From Cupriavidus basilensis (GTDB lineage: Bacteria; Pseudomonadota; Gammaproteobacteria; Burkholderiales; Burkholderiaceae): a stretch of 64,000 nucleotides of DNA. Made by a program: the position numbers and the translations under genes. The notes under the pieces were generated by a model. It saw nothing but the letters and a program-made list of their open reading frames with translations. It had not been told where the DNA came from and did not search any database. Below, piece by piece: positions 16,851 to 26,208 of this stretch. Within the stretch, counting starts at the first letter, position 1; each line of letters begins with the position of its first letter. Where the stretch lies: contig NZ_BBQM01000012.1 in assembly GCF_000876015.1 (NCBI RefSeq), positions 620,001-684,000 on the forward strand, read 5' to 3'.

Positions 16851-17735
16851 TCAGTTGCTGTAGGCGCGCGCGTTCAGCAGGTGCCGGCGCATCAGCGCGG
16901 CCGCCCATTCGCGGTCGCCCAGTTCCAGCGCGTCGAGGATCTGCAGGTGCTCGCGGCAGGCTTCGACGAGGTCGATCTCGCGGTAGAACGCGGCGTGCTC
17001 CTCCAGCCGGCGCAACTGGGTCTGCTGCTGCACCGCCTGCACGATGAAGCGGTTGCCGGAAAAGCGCGCCAGCATCTCGTGGAACGACGTGTTCAGCGCG
17101 AAGAACCCGGCCGGCGACAGGCTCGCGCCGCCGTCCGCGATGACCTGCTCGTAGGCCTTGCGGCAGCGCGCGACCTGCGCCTTGTCGGCCTCGAAGGCCG
17201 GCTCCAGCAAGGCCCCGCATTCCACGATCATGCGGAAGCGGTAGCTCTCGGCCAGCGCCTCGGGCGTTTCCAGCGACGGCAGGAAGCGCCAGCCGTGGCC
17301 GGCGCGCTTCTCGATCAGGCCGTCCGCCGCCATGCGCGTCAGGGTCTTGGCCAGCAGGCTGCGCGACACCGGATAGGCGCGCAGCAGCTCCTTCTCGGTC
17401 AGCGTGTCGGGCAGCTGCTTGCCGGCGCGGCCGTCCACCAGCTGGCGGTACAGCTCGTCGCCGCCCATGCCGGACTCGCCGAAGTCCGGCACCGCGGCGC
17501 CGTGCGCCGGCGCCTCGACGAAATAGCCGCTATTGGCGCGGTAGCGGATCAGGCCGTGCCCGGCCAGCAGCCGCAGCGCCGCCCGCACCGGCGTGCGCGA
17601 CACCGCGAAATGGCTCGCCAGGGTTTCCTCGGCGAGGTGCGCGCCGGGCGCCAGCTCGCCCTCGGCCACCTGCCGCGCGATGCGGCGCGCGAGGTCGATC
17701 TGCAGCGGCGAGGCCGGTTTGCTGGAAGCGGGCAT
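16851..17735 (-). CDS. GntR/FadR-type regulator with two winged-helix domains
   Basis: 294-residue regulator. The first GntR winged helix (about residues 12-75) has EETLASHFAVSRTPVRAALRLLAGHGLIR. A second winged-helix-like segment follows (about 90-150, LTEKELLRAYPVSRSLLAKTLTRMAADGLIEKR), then an all-helical FCD ligand domain. The start at 17735 (ATG) is preferred to a TTG 33 bases upstream. Most FCD regulators have only one DNA-binding domain. The gene lies upstream of the aminotransferase on the same strand, 213 bases away, and probably controls it. The ligand is perhaps an amino-group donor or its keto product. Confidence 0.9.
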   Translation of the reverse strand: MPASSKPASPLQIDLARRIARQVAEGELAPGAHLAEETLASHFAVSRTPVRAALRLLAGHGLIRYRANSGYFVEAPAHGAAVPDFGESGMGGDELYRQLVDGRAGKQLPDTLTEKELLRAYPVSRSLLAKTLTRMAADGLIEKRAGHGWRFLPSLETPEALAESYRFRMIVECGALLEPAFEADKAQVARCRKAYEQVIADGGASLSPAGFFALNTSFHEMLARFSGNRFIVQAVQQQTQLRRLEEHAAFYREIDLVEACREHLQILDALELGDREWAAALMRRHLLNARAYSN

Positions 17736-18060
17736 GGGCAGTGGGATCGGGTGGCGCCGGTGGCGCAAGCCGTGCCGGCGCGCAAGCGGCGCGGCCGGAC
17801 GAGAGCCGCGATGGTAGCCCCGAAGCCGGGCGCGCGCAAATATTGCCGGCAGCCTTGTTGTATTTTAAAACAATCTAGTACATATCCATCTCGCCGCATG
17901 CCGGCCCAGGAAAGCGCCGGTCCGGCGCCCCGCGCGGGCCTCGCCGCGCGTCATGCAAGCGTGCCGGGCGGGCCGCCGGCCGCGGGCACGGCGCCGCGTG
18001 GATTACCATTCCATCCATTGCACCTTGCTCCACCCACGGCCGCTCACGGAATCCGTCGCC
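17736..18060. other. Intergenic region between divergent GntR and DUF1275 genes
   Basis: No gene seen in 325 bases. It contains the imperfect palindrome TTGTATTTTAAAACAA (17858-17873), which stands out as AT-rich and may be the GntR autoregulatory site. The rest is GC-rich leader for the DUF1275 gene. Confidence 0.5.
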
Positions 18061-19194
18061 ATGCCCATCCCCTACCTGCGCAGCCTCGCCGGGCGCCAGC
18101 GCAGTCCGCAAGCCAACCGGCAGCTCGCCTGCTACCTCAGTTTCGTCGCCGGCGCCGCCAACGCCGGCGGTTATCTCGCGGTCCAGCAATACACCTCGCA
18201 CATGAGCGGCATCGTCTCCGCGATGGCCGACCATCTCGCGCTCGGCGAGGCCGGGCTGTTCCTGGAGGGGCTGGGCGCGCTGCTGTCCTTCCTGGCCGGC
18301 GCCGCCACCTCGGCCGTGCTGATCAACTGGGCGCGGCGCGAGGACCTGCACAGCGAATACGCGCTGCCGCTGCTGCTGGAGGCCGTGCTGCTGCTGTGCT
18401 TCGGCCTGATGGGCGGCAACCTGGAGATGCACCGCTGGGCGCTCGGCACCGCCACCGTGATCGTGCTGTGCTTCATCATGGGCCTGCAGAACGCCATGAT
18501 CACCAAGATCTCCAATGCCGAGATCCGCACCACCCACGTCACCGGCATGGTGACCGACATCGGCATCGAGCTCGGCAAGCTGTTCTACTGGAACGCCACC
18601 GGCGCCGTCGCCGGCAAGCCGGTGGTGCTGGCCAACCGCTCCCGGCTGCGCATGCTGGCCACGCTGGTGGGGCTGTTCTTCGGCGGCGGCGTGATCGGCG
18701 CGCTGGGGTTCAAGCACCTGGGCTTCAGCGCCACGCTGGCGCTGGCGGCGCTGCTGCTGGCGCTGGCGGTGGTGCCGGTGGCCGACGACGTGCGCGGCCA
18801 CCTGCGGCGCGCGGTGGTGCGCTGCCGCGTCTGGGCGCGCGAAGTGCTGCGCGACGTACATGCGCTGTGGCTGGCCGCGCGCGACCCGCGCACGCCCTGG
18901 TATGCCAAGGTGGTGGCGCTGCTGGTGGCGGGCTACGCGCTGTCGCCGCTCGACCTGATCCCGGATTTCATCCCCGTGCTGGGCTATCTCGACGACGTGG
19001 TGCTGGTGCCGCTGGGCGTGCTGCTGGCGGTGCGGATGGTGCCGCCCGAGCTGATGCGCGAATACCGCGCGGCCGCCGTGGCCGCCGCGCAACGCCCGCG
19101 CAGCCGGATCGCCGCGGTGGTGATCGTGATGTTGTGGATCTGCGTCACCGTGCTGACCGGCGCGCTGCTTGCCCGCCACTTCGGCCGGCCATGA
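18061..19194 (+). CDS. DUF1275 (YoaK)-DUF1232 (YkvA) fusion membrane protein
   Basis: 377-residue inner-membrane protein of unknown function. Residues about 20-235 form the DUF1275/YoaK domain with six or so helices ([52 protein letters not shown]). A basic linker follows. Residues about 285-345 are a clear DUF1232 domain ([34 protein letters not shown]). One more helix closes the chain. The start at 18061 is the first Met that leads directly into the domain. The two domains normally occur as separate proteins. No operon partner. Confidence 0.9.
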   Translation: MPIPYLRSLAGRQRSPQANRQLACYLSFVAGAANAGGYLAVQQYTSHMSGIVSAMADHLALGEAGLFLEGLGALLSFLAGAATSAVLINWARREDLHSEYALPLLLEAVLLLCFGLMGGNLEMHRWALGTATVIVLCFIMGLQNAMITKISNAEIRTTHVTGMVTDIGIELGKLFYWNATGAVAGKPVVLANRSRLRMLATLVGLFFGGGVIGALGFKHLGFSATLALAALLLALAVVPVADDVRGHLRRAVVRCRVWAREVLRDVHALWLAARDPRTPWYAKVVALLVAGYALSPLDLIPDFIPVLGYLDDVVLVPLGVLLAVRMVPPELMREYRAAAVAAAQRPRSRIAAVVIVMLWICVTVLTGALLARHFGRP

Positions 19195-19336
19195 TGTGAC
19201 GGCTCTCCGGCCCCGGCACGAAAAGGCCGGCAAAAGGTTGGCGCGGACACATTGCCTTGCATTCGGGCGCCCGGCGGCTCACTACACTCGAATCATCGAG
19301 CGGCACGAGCCGCCTGTCCCGAGCCAGCAACGCATC

Positions 19337-19516
19337 ATGCAGCAAGAAGCCGACATTCCCACCGTGACCTGCCTGCAGGGCCTGCGCGATCTGGCGGCCC
19401 TGCTGACCGCCGGGTCCCTGCTCCAGCGCGCCACCTTGCAGGTCATCGCCGAATACGAGCGCGAAGCGCGCGACTCCGAAGACCGCTACAGCGCCCTGCG
19501 CCACTGCTGGGACTGA
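19337..19516 (+). CDS. Small hypothetical protein, 59 residues
   Basis: MQQEADIPTV... to ...SALRHCWD; predicted to be one long amphipathic helical segment (CLQGLRDLAALLTAGSLLQRATLQV). Codon bias fits the genome, but there is no clear ribosome site and the frame is also open upstream. It converges on the PBP-like gene with 15 bases between stops. Function unknown. Confidence 0.45.
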   Translation: MQQEADIPTVTCLQGLRDLAALLTAGSLLQRATLQVIAEYEREARDSEDRYSALRHCWD

Positions 19517-19531
19517 GCCCGCCCCGGCGGT

Positions 19532-22500
19532 TCAGTGCTGGCAGGCCAGCGGCACGCGCGCGCCGCCGTCGCGCGCCAGCGGCAGCAGCGCCGGCGCCAG
19601 CGACTTGAGCAACTGCACCGACAAGGCGCTGGTGAAGGCGTAGCGCGCCGCGTAGGGCTCCTGCACGTAGGCGGTGACGTTGCCGAAATAGCGCTCGCCG
19701 AGAAAGAACACGAAGGTCGCCGAGCGGCTGACCACGCGCGACGAAATCAGCCGGCCGCCCGGCCCGTAGACCTCGTAGCGGTGGTCGCCGGTGCCGGTCT
19801 TGCCGCCGGCGACGATGCCGCTGCCCGCCAGCGCCGAACGCAGCGACCCGGCCGTGCCCGAGTTCACCACCCCCACCAGCGCGGCGCGCACCACCTGCGC
19901 CAGGTCCTCGCTCAGCAGGCGCTTGCCGTGCATGTCCAGCCCGAACACCGTGGCATACGGCGTGCCCTCGGCAAAGTCCAGGCGGCGCAGCGCGGTGGCC
20001 TGCTCGCGCACGCCGCCGTTCTGGATGATGCCGACCAGCTCCGCCAGCGCCGCCGGGCGGTCGCCCGCCGCGCCGATGGCCGAGGCGTAGGACGGCGTGA
20101 TCGCGCCGAACGGATAGCCCAGCCGCTGCCAGCGCCGCGCGATCTCGCCGAAGGCCTGGCGCTCGAGCTGGCCGCGGATGCGCCGGGTCTGCCCGCCCGG
20201 GTTGCGGGTCTTGAACAGCCATGCGTAGACCTCCTGGCGCTGCGCGGTGCTGTCGCGCAGGACCTCGTCCAGGCTGGCGTCGGGGTGCTGGCGCAGGTAG
20301 TCCAGCAGCCACAGTTCCAGCGGATGCACGCGCGCGAGGTAGCCGCGGTCGTTCAGGTTGAAGCTGCGCGGGCCGTACTTGCCGTACATCCTGGCCAGCG
20401 CTTCGTCGGTCAGCGGCGCCTTGGCGATCTTCGGCAGCGTGGCGCGCATGATCCTGGCGAACTGTTCCAGGTCCATGTCCGGCTCGATGCTGCGCAGCGT
20501 GACCGCCAGCCCGACCTGGCTAAAGCGCCGGTTCTCCAGCGCGCGCCGGAACCGCTCCGGCCAGGTCTTGCCGCGGTACTTGCCGTAGAACGCGCGCAGG
20601 TAGTCGCTGCCTTCCTGGTCGGCGAAGCGCACCAGGTAGGCGCGGCGCTGGGGCGCGACCGGGTTGTTGAGCCATGCGTCGGCGTCCGGGTGCAGCCGGT
20701 AGGTTTCGTAGCGCACGATGTCGCGCATCAGGCGCACGAACACCAGGTTGACCGAATGCTCGAAGGCCTCGCGCACCGGCATGATCTTCAGGTTTTCCCA
20801 GCGCTCGAAGTTGGAGAAGGTCTGCAGGCCGCCGCCGGTGAAGAAGGCCTCGCCCGCGCCGCCGGAGTACTTGCGCAGCATGGCCGCCTCCAGCATCGCG
20901 CGCAGGCTCTTGTCGGGCTGCGTCAGCAGGTAGTTCTGCGCCCACAGGCTGAGCGCGTCGAGCCTGGGCGGCGTGACCGCCTTGAGCTGCGCGGGCGTCA
21001 TGGCGGAGAACGCCTCGTGCAGCTCGGAGAGGATTTCCAGGTAAGTCACCAGCGTGCGCAGCTTGGCGGTGGAGCCCAGGTTGAGGCGCGCGCCGCGGTT
21101 GAGGTCGAACGGCAGGTCGAGGTTGTCGGCCTGCACGCGCAGCAGGTTGGCGCCGCCGGCGCGCTCGTACAGCGTGAAGCTGATCGCCAGCCGGCCGGGG
21201 TCGTCGCCGTCGCGCAGCAGGTTGCGGCCGTACAGCCCGGTGGCGCGGGCGCCGTCGCGCGTACCGGCCTTGAGCAGCGCATCGGTGACGACGCGCTGCA
21301 GCCCGGTGTCGATGGTGCTGTGGGCGGTCAGGTCGAGGCGGTCGAGCTCGTAGCTGCTGCCCAGGCCGAGATAGCGCAGCAGGTCGGTGCGCACGCCGCT
21401 GATGGCCTTGCGCGAGACGAAGGAGATCTCCGGGCGGTCCTGCGCGCCGGCGTCCTCGCCGCGCAGCCTGAGCGGCTGGGCCAGCGCGGCGTCGCGCAGC
21501 CACGGCGGGATGGCGCCGGCGGCGGCCAGCAGGCGGAGGTAGCTGTCGGTCAGCGCCGCCAGCGCGGCGGTGTCGCGCCGCAGGAAATGCGACGGCCCGC
21601 GCTGCGCGATGATCAGCGACAGCGCCTCCTTGAACACGCGCGCCTGGGTGGCGCCCTGCTCGCCCGGCAGCGGGCCCCTGCCCGGCCCCGGCCCCATGCC
21701 GGCCGCGCCCAGTAGGCGGTTGGCTTCGCCGAAGTCCTGGCCGTACCAGGCCCACAGCCCGTCGCCCAGGCCGTTGATCTCGCCCACGCCGGCGCGCGCC
21801 GACAGCGGCACCGTGTTCAGGTAGTCGAGCAGGATGCGCTGGCGCGCGCCGATGGTGTCCGGCCCGTCGAGATAGGCCCGCATGGACGCGCTCGCCATCT
21901 GCCGGAGCTTCTCGTGCGGCGAGCCGGTGCGCCCGGCGCGCGAATGGCGGTACTTCTCGATCTGCGTGGCCAGCGTGCTGCCGCCGGGCGCCTCGTGGCG
22001 GTCGTTGAACAGGCGCACGCCCTGGTCCATCGCCGCGCGCGTGAAGCGGCGCACGTCGAGCGCGGGGTTGCGGGTGGGGAACTCGGGATCGAGCAGGTCG
22101 CGGTTCTCGATGTAGAGCAAGGCATTCACCAGCACCGCCGGGATGTCCCGGAAGCCGGCGTAGGCGCGGTCCGGCGCCGGCGCCGCGCCGAAGGGCTGGT
22201 CGTTGCAGTCGAGCAGCGCCAGGCCGGCCCGGGTCTTCTCGCGGTAGGGCGCGAACAGGCCGGAATCGGTGATCTCCAGCAGGCGGGCGGACCAGCGCGC
22301 CTGGCGCTCGCGCCTGTAGCCGCGCGCCTCCAGCAGTTCGGTGAACTGCGGCAGGCGGCTGTAGCCGAAGCGCAGGTCGTAGGGGCCGTCGTCGGGGAAG
22401 CGGATGCGGTCGCTGGGCCCGGCCGCGTCGGCGTAGCCCGCGTCCCTGACGCGCGCCGAGAAGTAGCGGGCCTGCAGGCGCGAGGTGGACAGCTCCTCGG

Positions 22501-22579
22501 CCACGACCGCGTACAGGACATAGCCGCCCCCCACCAGCAGGGCCAGCATCACGAGCCTGGGCCAGAGACGTCGTCGCAC
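19532..22579 (-). CDS. Class A PBP-like peptidoglycan enzyme with divergent GT51 domain
   Basis: 1015-residue protein anchored by an N-terminal helix (about 8-28). The GT51 region (about 140-290) keeps the first catalytic Glu (Glu158 in YIENRDLLD) and GGSTLATQIEKY. The later KxxE motif reads EKLRQMA, so the second catalytic Glu appears to be Gln. The transpeptidase domain keeps all three motifs: Ser503-x-x-Lys506 (GSTAKLRTL), SVN (EHSVNLVF) and Lys927-Thr-Gly (GGKTGTGD). It should cross-link murein; glycan polymerisation is doubtful. A segment of more than 200 residues between SVN and KTG is unusually long. Divergent from the chemoreceptor gene. Confidence 0.85.
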   Translation of the reverse strand: MRRRLWPRLVMLALLVGGGYVLYAVVAEELSTSRLQARYFSARVRDAGYADAAGPSDRIRFPDDGPYDLRFGYSRLPQFTELLEARGYRRERQARWSARLLEITDSGLFAPYREKTRAGLALLDCNDQPFGAAPAPDRAYAGFRDIPAVLVNALLYIENRDLLDPEFPTRNPALDVRRFTRAAMDQGVRLFNDRHEAPGGSTLATQIEKYRHSRAGRTGSPHEKLRQMASASMRAYLDGPDTIGARQRILLDYLNTVPLSARAGVGEINGLGDGLWAWYGQDFGEANRLLGAAGMGPGPGRGPLPGEQGATQARVFKEALSLIIAQRGPSHFLRRDTAALAALTDSYLRLLAAAGAIPPWLRDAALAQPLRLRGEDAGAQDRPEISFVSRKAISGVRTDLLRYLGLGSSYELDRLDLTAHSTIDTGLQRVVTDALLKAGTRDGARATGLYGRNLLRDGDDPGRLAISFTLYERAGGANLLRVQADNLDLPFDLNRGARLNLGSTAKLRTLVTYLEILSELHEAFSAMTPAQLKAVTPPRLDALSLWAQNYLLTQPDKSLRAMLEAAMLRKYSGGAGEAFFTGGGLQTFSNFERWENLKIMPVREAFEHSVNLVFVRLMRDIVRYETYRLHPDADAWLNNPVAPQRRAYLVRFADQEGSDYLRAFYGKYRGKTWPERFRRALENRRFSQVGLAVTLRSIEPDMDLEQFARIMRATLPKIAKAPLTDEALARMYGKYGPRSFNLNDRGYLARVHPLELWLLDYLRQHPDASLDEVLRDSTAQRQEVYAWLFKTRNPGGQTRRIRGQLERQAFGEIARRWQRLGYPFGAITPSYASAIGAAGDRPAALAELVGIIQNGGVREQATALRRLDFAEGTPYATVFGLDMHGKRLLSEDLAQVVRAALVGVVNSGTAGSLRSALAGSGIVAGGKTGTGDHRYEVYGPGGRLISSRVVSRSATFVFFLGERYFGNVTAYVQEPYAARYAFTSALSVQLLKSLAPALLPLARDGGARVPLACQH

Positions 22580-22899
22580 GATTCAGGTCCGCTTTCAGGT
22601 CCGTCCCGCAAGGAAACCGGGGCATGCCCGGCGCGTCGGCCAGCACTGGCCGCCTGCTGGCAACGATGGCACCAATCGGGCGCCTCCGTCACAACGTATA
22701 CCCTAGACTAATGCGGCCTGACGCACAAAGTGCGCGTGCAGCATCATGGCCGCCGGCCGCGCGCCGGGCGCCTGGACGCGGAAGGCGGCGATGGCCCGGG
22801 CCGGGATTTGATCTTGCTCAATATCCGGCGCCGCGCGCGTCAAGTCCGGGCCCGACAGTCCGTTAGCGTAGACATCCCAATTTCATAACTGCCGCGAAG
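22580..22899. other. Intergenic region between PBP-like and chemoreceptor genes
   Basis: 320 bases between divergent starts. I see no gene. I looked for a flagellar sigma-28 promoter (TAAA-N15-GCCGATAA) ahead of the chemoreceptor and found no acceptable match. Confidence 0.5.
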
Positions 22900-24456
22900 A
22901 TGAAAAACCTGAGCGTACGCATTGCCCTGCTGGCCATTCTGGTGACGTTTGCATTGATGATCGTATTCGGCGCGGTAGTCGGCGTGTTCGCGCTCGGCGC
23001 CGCCAACCAGGCCACGGTGCGCGTACAGCAACTCTCGGCCAGCACCCTGCTGCTCAATGACGCCTACAAGGACATGACGCGCGCCCGCGCCGCGCTTTCG
23101 CGCGCCTACGCCTCCGCGCGCGAAGGCGGCGGCGGCGTCAATGCCGACGCGCTGGCGGCGGCGGCCAAGTCGCTGGGCAGCGCGGCGCAACGGATGCAGC
23201 GCTTCGCCGCCGCGCCCGCGCAGGACGGCGAGGCCGACGGCCAGCGCCGCCAGCTCGCGCAGGCCGCCCAGCAACACGCCGGCGCCATCGAGCGCGCCGC
23301 GGCCGCGCTGCGCGCCGGCGACCCGGCCGCCTACGCGGCCATCAACGACCAGGACATCACGCGCTCGGGCGCGGACTTCTCCACCGCGCTGGAACAATTC
23401 CAGCAGCAGGCCAGCGCGCTCTCGCTGCACGAGACCGAGACCAGCGGCACGCGCTACCGCCTGGTGGTGAAGCTGGTGGCGGTGGGCATCAGTGCCTCGC
23501 TGGCGCTGATCGTGGCCGTGCACCTGGGCCTGCGCACCTTCGTGGTGGCGCCGCTGGCCGCCGCCGCCGAGCATCTCGACCGCGTGGCCGAGGGCGACCT
23601 CACGCAGCGCGCCGAAACCGCCAGCGGCAACGAAGTCGGCCGCGTGCTGGGCGCCGTGGCGCGCATGCAGGCGGCGCTCACGCGCACCGTCAGCCAGGTG
23701 CGCGCCAGCTCGGACTCGGTCAACATCGGCGCGCGCGAGATCGCCGCGGGCAACGCCGACCTGTCCGGCCGCACCGAGCAGCAGTCCGCCTCGCTCGAGC
23801 AGACCGCGGCCAGCATGGAGCAGTTGACCTCCACCGTGGGCAACAACACCGAAAGCGCGCGCCAGGCCAGCGCGCTGGCCGCCGAGGCGGCCCGGCTGGC
23901 CACGCGCGGCGGCGACGACGTGCGCGGCGTGGTGCAGACGATGGGCGACATCAGCAGCAGTTCGCAGCGTATCGCCGACATCATCGGCGTGATCGACGGC
24001 ATTGCCTTCCAGACCAACATCCTGGCGCTCAACGCCGCCGTGGAAGCGGCGCGCGCCGGCGAGACCGGGCGCGGCTTCGCGGTGGTGGCGGGCGAGGTGC
24101 GCGCGCTGGCGCAGCGCAGCGCGCAGGCCGCGCGCGAGATCAAGAACCTGATCGACGACTCGGCCAACAAGGTCGCCGCCGGCAACGCGCTGGTGGCGCA
24201 GGCCGGCCACACCATGAACGAGGCGGTCGAGGCCGTGCAGCGCGTGGCCCGCATCGTAGAGGACATCTCGGCCGCCTCGCTGGAGCAGAGCGCGGGCATC
24301 GTGCAGGTCAGCCGCGCGGTGACGCAGATGGAGGAAGTCACCCAGCAGAACGCCGCGCTGGTCGAGCAGGCCGCGGCGGCGGCCGGTTCGCTGGAGACGC
24401 AGGCGCGCCAGCTGGCCGAGGCGGTGGGCGCGTTCCGGCTGGCGCCGGCCGCGTGA
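22900..24456 (+). CDS. Methyl-accepting chemotaxis protein
   Basis: 518-residue chemoreceptor. Helix 1 (about 7-32) and helix 2 (about 188-212) flank a periplasmic four-helix-bundle-like sensor of about 150 residues, rich in Ala and Gln. A HAMP domain (about 215-265) follows, then the methyl-accepting coiled coil. The hairpin tip is the conserved IDGIAFQTNILALNAAVEAARAGE with GRGFAVVAGEVRALAQRS, about residues 365-405, where CheW and CheA bind. There is no C-terminal NWETF-type CheR tether. Chemotaxis genes are not adjacent, so it is a dispersed receptor. Ligand unknown. Confidence 0.95.
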   Translation: MKNLSVRIALLAILVTFALMIVFGAVVGVFALGAANQATVRVQQLSASTLLLNDAYKDMTRARAALSRAYASAREGGGGVNADALAAAAKSLGSAAQRMQRFAAAPAQDGEADGQRRQLAQAAQQHAGAIERAAAALRAGDPAAYAAINDQDITRSGADFSTALEQFQQQASALSLHETETSGTRYRLVVKLVAVGISASLALIVAVHLGLRTFVVAPLAAAAEHLDRVAEGDLTQRAETASGNEVGRVLGAVARMQAALTRTVSQVRASSDSVNIGAREIAAGNADLSGRTEQQSASLEQTAASMEQLTSTVGNNTESARQASALAAEAARLATRGGDDVRGVVQTMGDISSSSQRIADIIGVIDGIAFQTNILALNAAVEAARAGETGRGFAVVAGEVRALAQRSAQAAREIKNLIDDSANKVAAGNALVAQAGHTMNEAVEAVQRVARIVEDISAASLEQSAGIVQVSRAVTQMEEVTQQNAALVEQAAAAAGSLETQARQLAEAVGAFRLAPAA

Positions 24457-24469
24457 GCCCCCTGCCCGG

Positions 24470-25333
24470 CTACGCCGCCAGCCCGCGCTGCAAGGTGGTC
24501 TTGAGCATCGAGAACACCTGGCGCGCCACCGGGTTGGCGGCGTTGGGCCGCGCCCACAGGTAGTAGGTCACGTCCGGCAGGCGCGGCAGGCCGTCCTTGT
24601 CGCCCAGCACGCGCATGTCCGCGCCGAGCAGGTCGATGCTGCGCGCGGTGATGCCCAGCCCGGCGCGGATCGCCGCCTTGATGCCGATCAGGCTCGGCGC
24701 CAGGTAGGCCGAGCGCCACGGCACGCCGGCTTCCTTGAGCGCTTCCAGCGCCAGCCGGCGGAACAGGCTGGGCTCGTCGGCCAGGATCAGCGGCACCGGG
24801 CTGCCCGCCTCGTAGGCGAAATCCGCCGCGCACACCCAGATCGTGGGCGAGGTGCGCAGCACCAGCCCGTCCAGGCTGGCGTCCTCGCGCGTGGAGACCG
24901 TCAGGTCGATCTCGCCGCGCCGCAGCGACTCCATCAGGAACGGGCTGCGCCCCACGTGGATCTCCAGCCGCAGCGCCGGCGACGCCCGCGCGATGTGCGA
25001 CAGCAGCGGCGGCAGGATGGTGTCGGCCACGTCGTGCGGCGCGCCGATGCGCAGCGAGCCGGTCAGGTCGCCTTCGCGCAGCACGCGCAGCGCCTCGTCG
25101 TTCAGGCCCAGCAACTGGCGCGCGTACTCCACCAGCTTGTTGCCGTGCCGCGTGAGCTGCTTGCCGCGCCCCTGCCGCTCGAACAGCGGCAGCGCCACCT
25201 GCTCCTCGAGGCGTTGCATCTGCTGGGTCACGGCGGACTGCGTGCGGTGCAGGTGCTCGGCGGCGGCGCCGAAGGTGCCGCGGTCGGCAATGGCCACCAG
25301 CGTGCGCAGCAGGTCGAGGTCGAGATTACGCAT
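24470..25333 (-). CDS. LysR-family regulator of the sulfur cluster
   Basis: 287-residue LysR protein; helix-turn-helix at about 18-60 (GTFGAAAEHLHRTQSAVTQQMQRLEEQV), effector domain after. Divergent from the thiol dioxygenase gene across 137 bases. The gap contains CTTAA (25346-25350) and TTAAG (25367-25371) and a repeated TTAAGTG, a plausible LysR-type site. By position it controls the dioxygenase-rhodanese-receptor-lyase genes; the inducer would be a thiol or sulfur amino acid (inference). Confidence 0.92.
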   Translation of the reverse strand: MRNLDLDLLRTLVAIADRGTFGAAAEHLHRTQSAVTQQMQRLEEQVALPLFERQGRGKQLTRHGNKLVEYARQLLGLNDEALRVLREGDLTGSLRIGAPHDVADTILPPLLSHIARASPALRLEIHVGRSPFLMESLRRGEIDLTVSTREDASLDGLVLRTSPTIWVCAADFAYEAGSPVPLILADEPSLFRRLALEALKEAGVPWRSAYLAPSLIGIKAAIRAGLGITARSIDLLGADMRVLGDKDGLPRLPDVTYYLWARPNAANPVARQVFSMLKTTLQRGLAA

Positions 25334-25470
25334 TCATCAGACTTGCTTAAGTGTTTTTATCGGTGATTAAGTGGTTTTGGCCGGCAAGGTTCATTAAAGT
25401 GAGGCCAGACAACGCCTCCGAGCGCCCCGCAAACCCGAGAACCATAAGACTGAGCAAGGATTCTAGAGAT

Positions 25471-26058
25471 ATGTCGATCGCACAACAACGCCAGCAAGCC
25501 GTTGGGGACGCCATCCGTTCCATCAAGGACATCGTCGCCGCCGGCGGCGTCACCCGCGCTTCGCTGGACGCCGTGCTGGGCCAGGTCAAGCAACTGGCGG
25601 CCCAGCCGCAACTGTGGGCGCAGGACGAGTTCGCGCCGCCCGAGGACGGCGAGCGCCAGGCCCGCTACCTGATCGCCGAAGACGCCGACCAGACCTTCGC
25701 GCTGTACCTGAACGTGATGCGGCCCGGCAAGCGCATCCCGCCGCACAACCACACCACCTGGGCCTGCGTGGCCGGCGTGGTCGGCACCGAGTTCAACGAC
25801 GTCTACCTGCGCACCGACGACGGCAGCCAGCCGGGCGTGGGCACGCTGGCGCACGCGCGCACGGTGGAGGTCGGGCCGGGCAGCGGCATCGCGCTGCTGC
25901 CCGAAGACATCCATTCGGTGGAGATCCGCGGCGACAGCGTGATCCGCCACCTGCACATGTACGGCCGCGCGCTGGAGACCCTGACCGAGCGCCTGTCCTT
26001 CGACCTCGAAACCGGCCGCTGCCAGATCATGAACGTGGGCGTCAAGACGCGCCGCTGA
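25471..26058 (+). CDS. Thiol dioxygenase, cysteine dioxygenase family
   Basis: 195-residue cupin that uses mononuclear Fe(II) and O2 to oxidise a small thiol to its sulfinate. The iron ligands are the expected three His: His92 and His94 (PPHNHTTW) and His148 (EDIHSVE). HLHMY near the C-terminus matches the His-x-Tyr pair of the active site. Counting back from the His pair, the residue that is Arg in cysteine dioxygenases and Gln in 3-mercaptopropionate dioxygenases appears to be Tyr, so the substrate is open. The start at 25471 gives a normal-length protein. The rhodanese gene follows after 150 bases. Confidence 0.88.
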   Translation: MSIAQQRQQAVGDAIRSIKDIVAAGGVTRASLDAVLGQVKQLAAQPQLWAQDEFAPPEDGERQARYLIAEDADQTFALYLNVMRPGKRIPPHNHTTWACVAGVVGTEFNDVYLRTDDGSQPGVGTLAHARTVEVGPGSGIALLPEDIHSVEIRGDSVIRHLHMYGRALETLTERLSFDLETGRCQIMNVGVKTRR

Positions 26059-26208
26059 CCGCCGCCGGGCGGCACCGGGCCGGGCCGTCGCGCCGGCCCG
26101 CCCCGGGGCTTCCCGCTTTCCCCGCTTTTCCCGTTACGACGCATTTCCCCTTGCCTCCCGCGCTCGCGCGGCCACGAGGCAGGCCCCCTTCTTGCCTGGA
26201 CCAACCGC

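Noticed and set aside
22580..22899. Sigma-28 promoter for the chemoreceptor
   Set aside because: No pair of hexamers with acceptable spacing.
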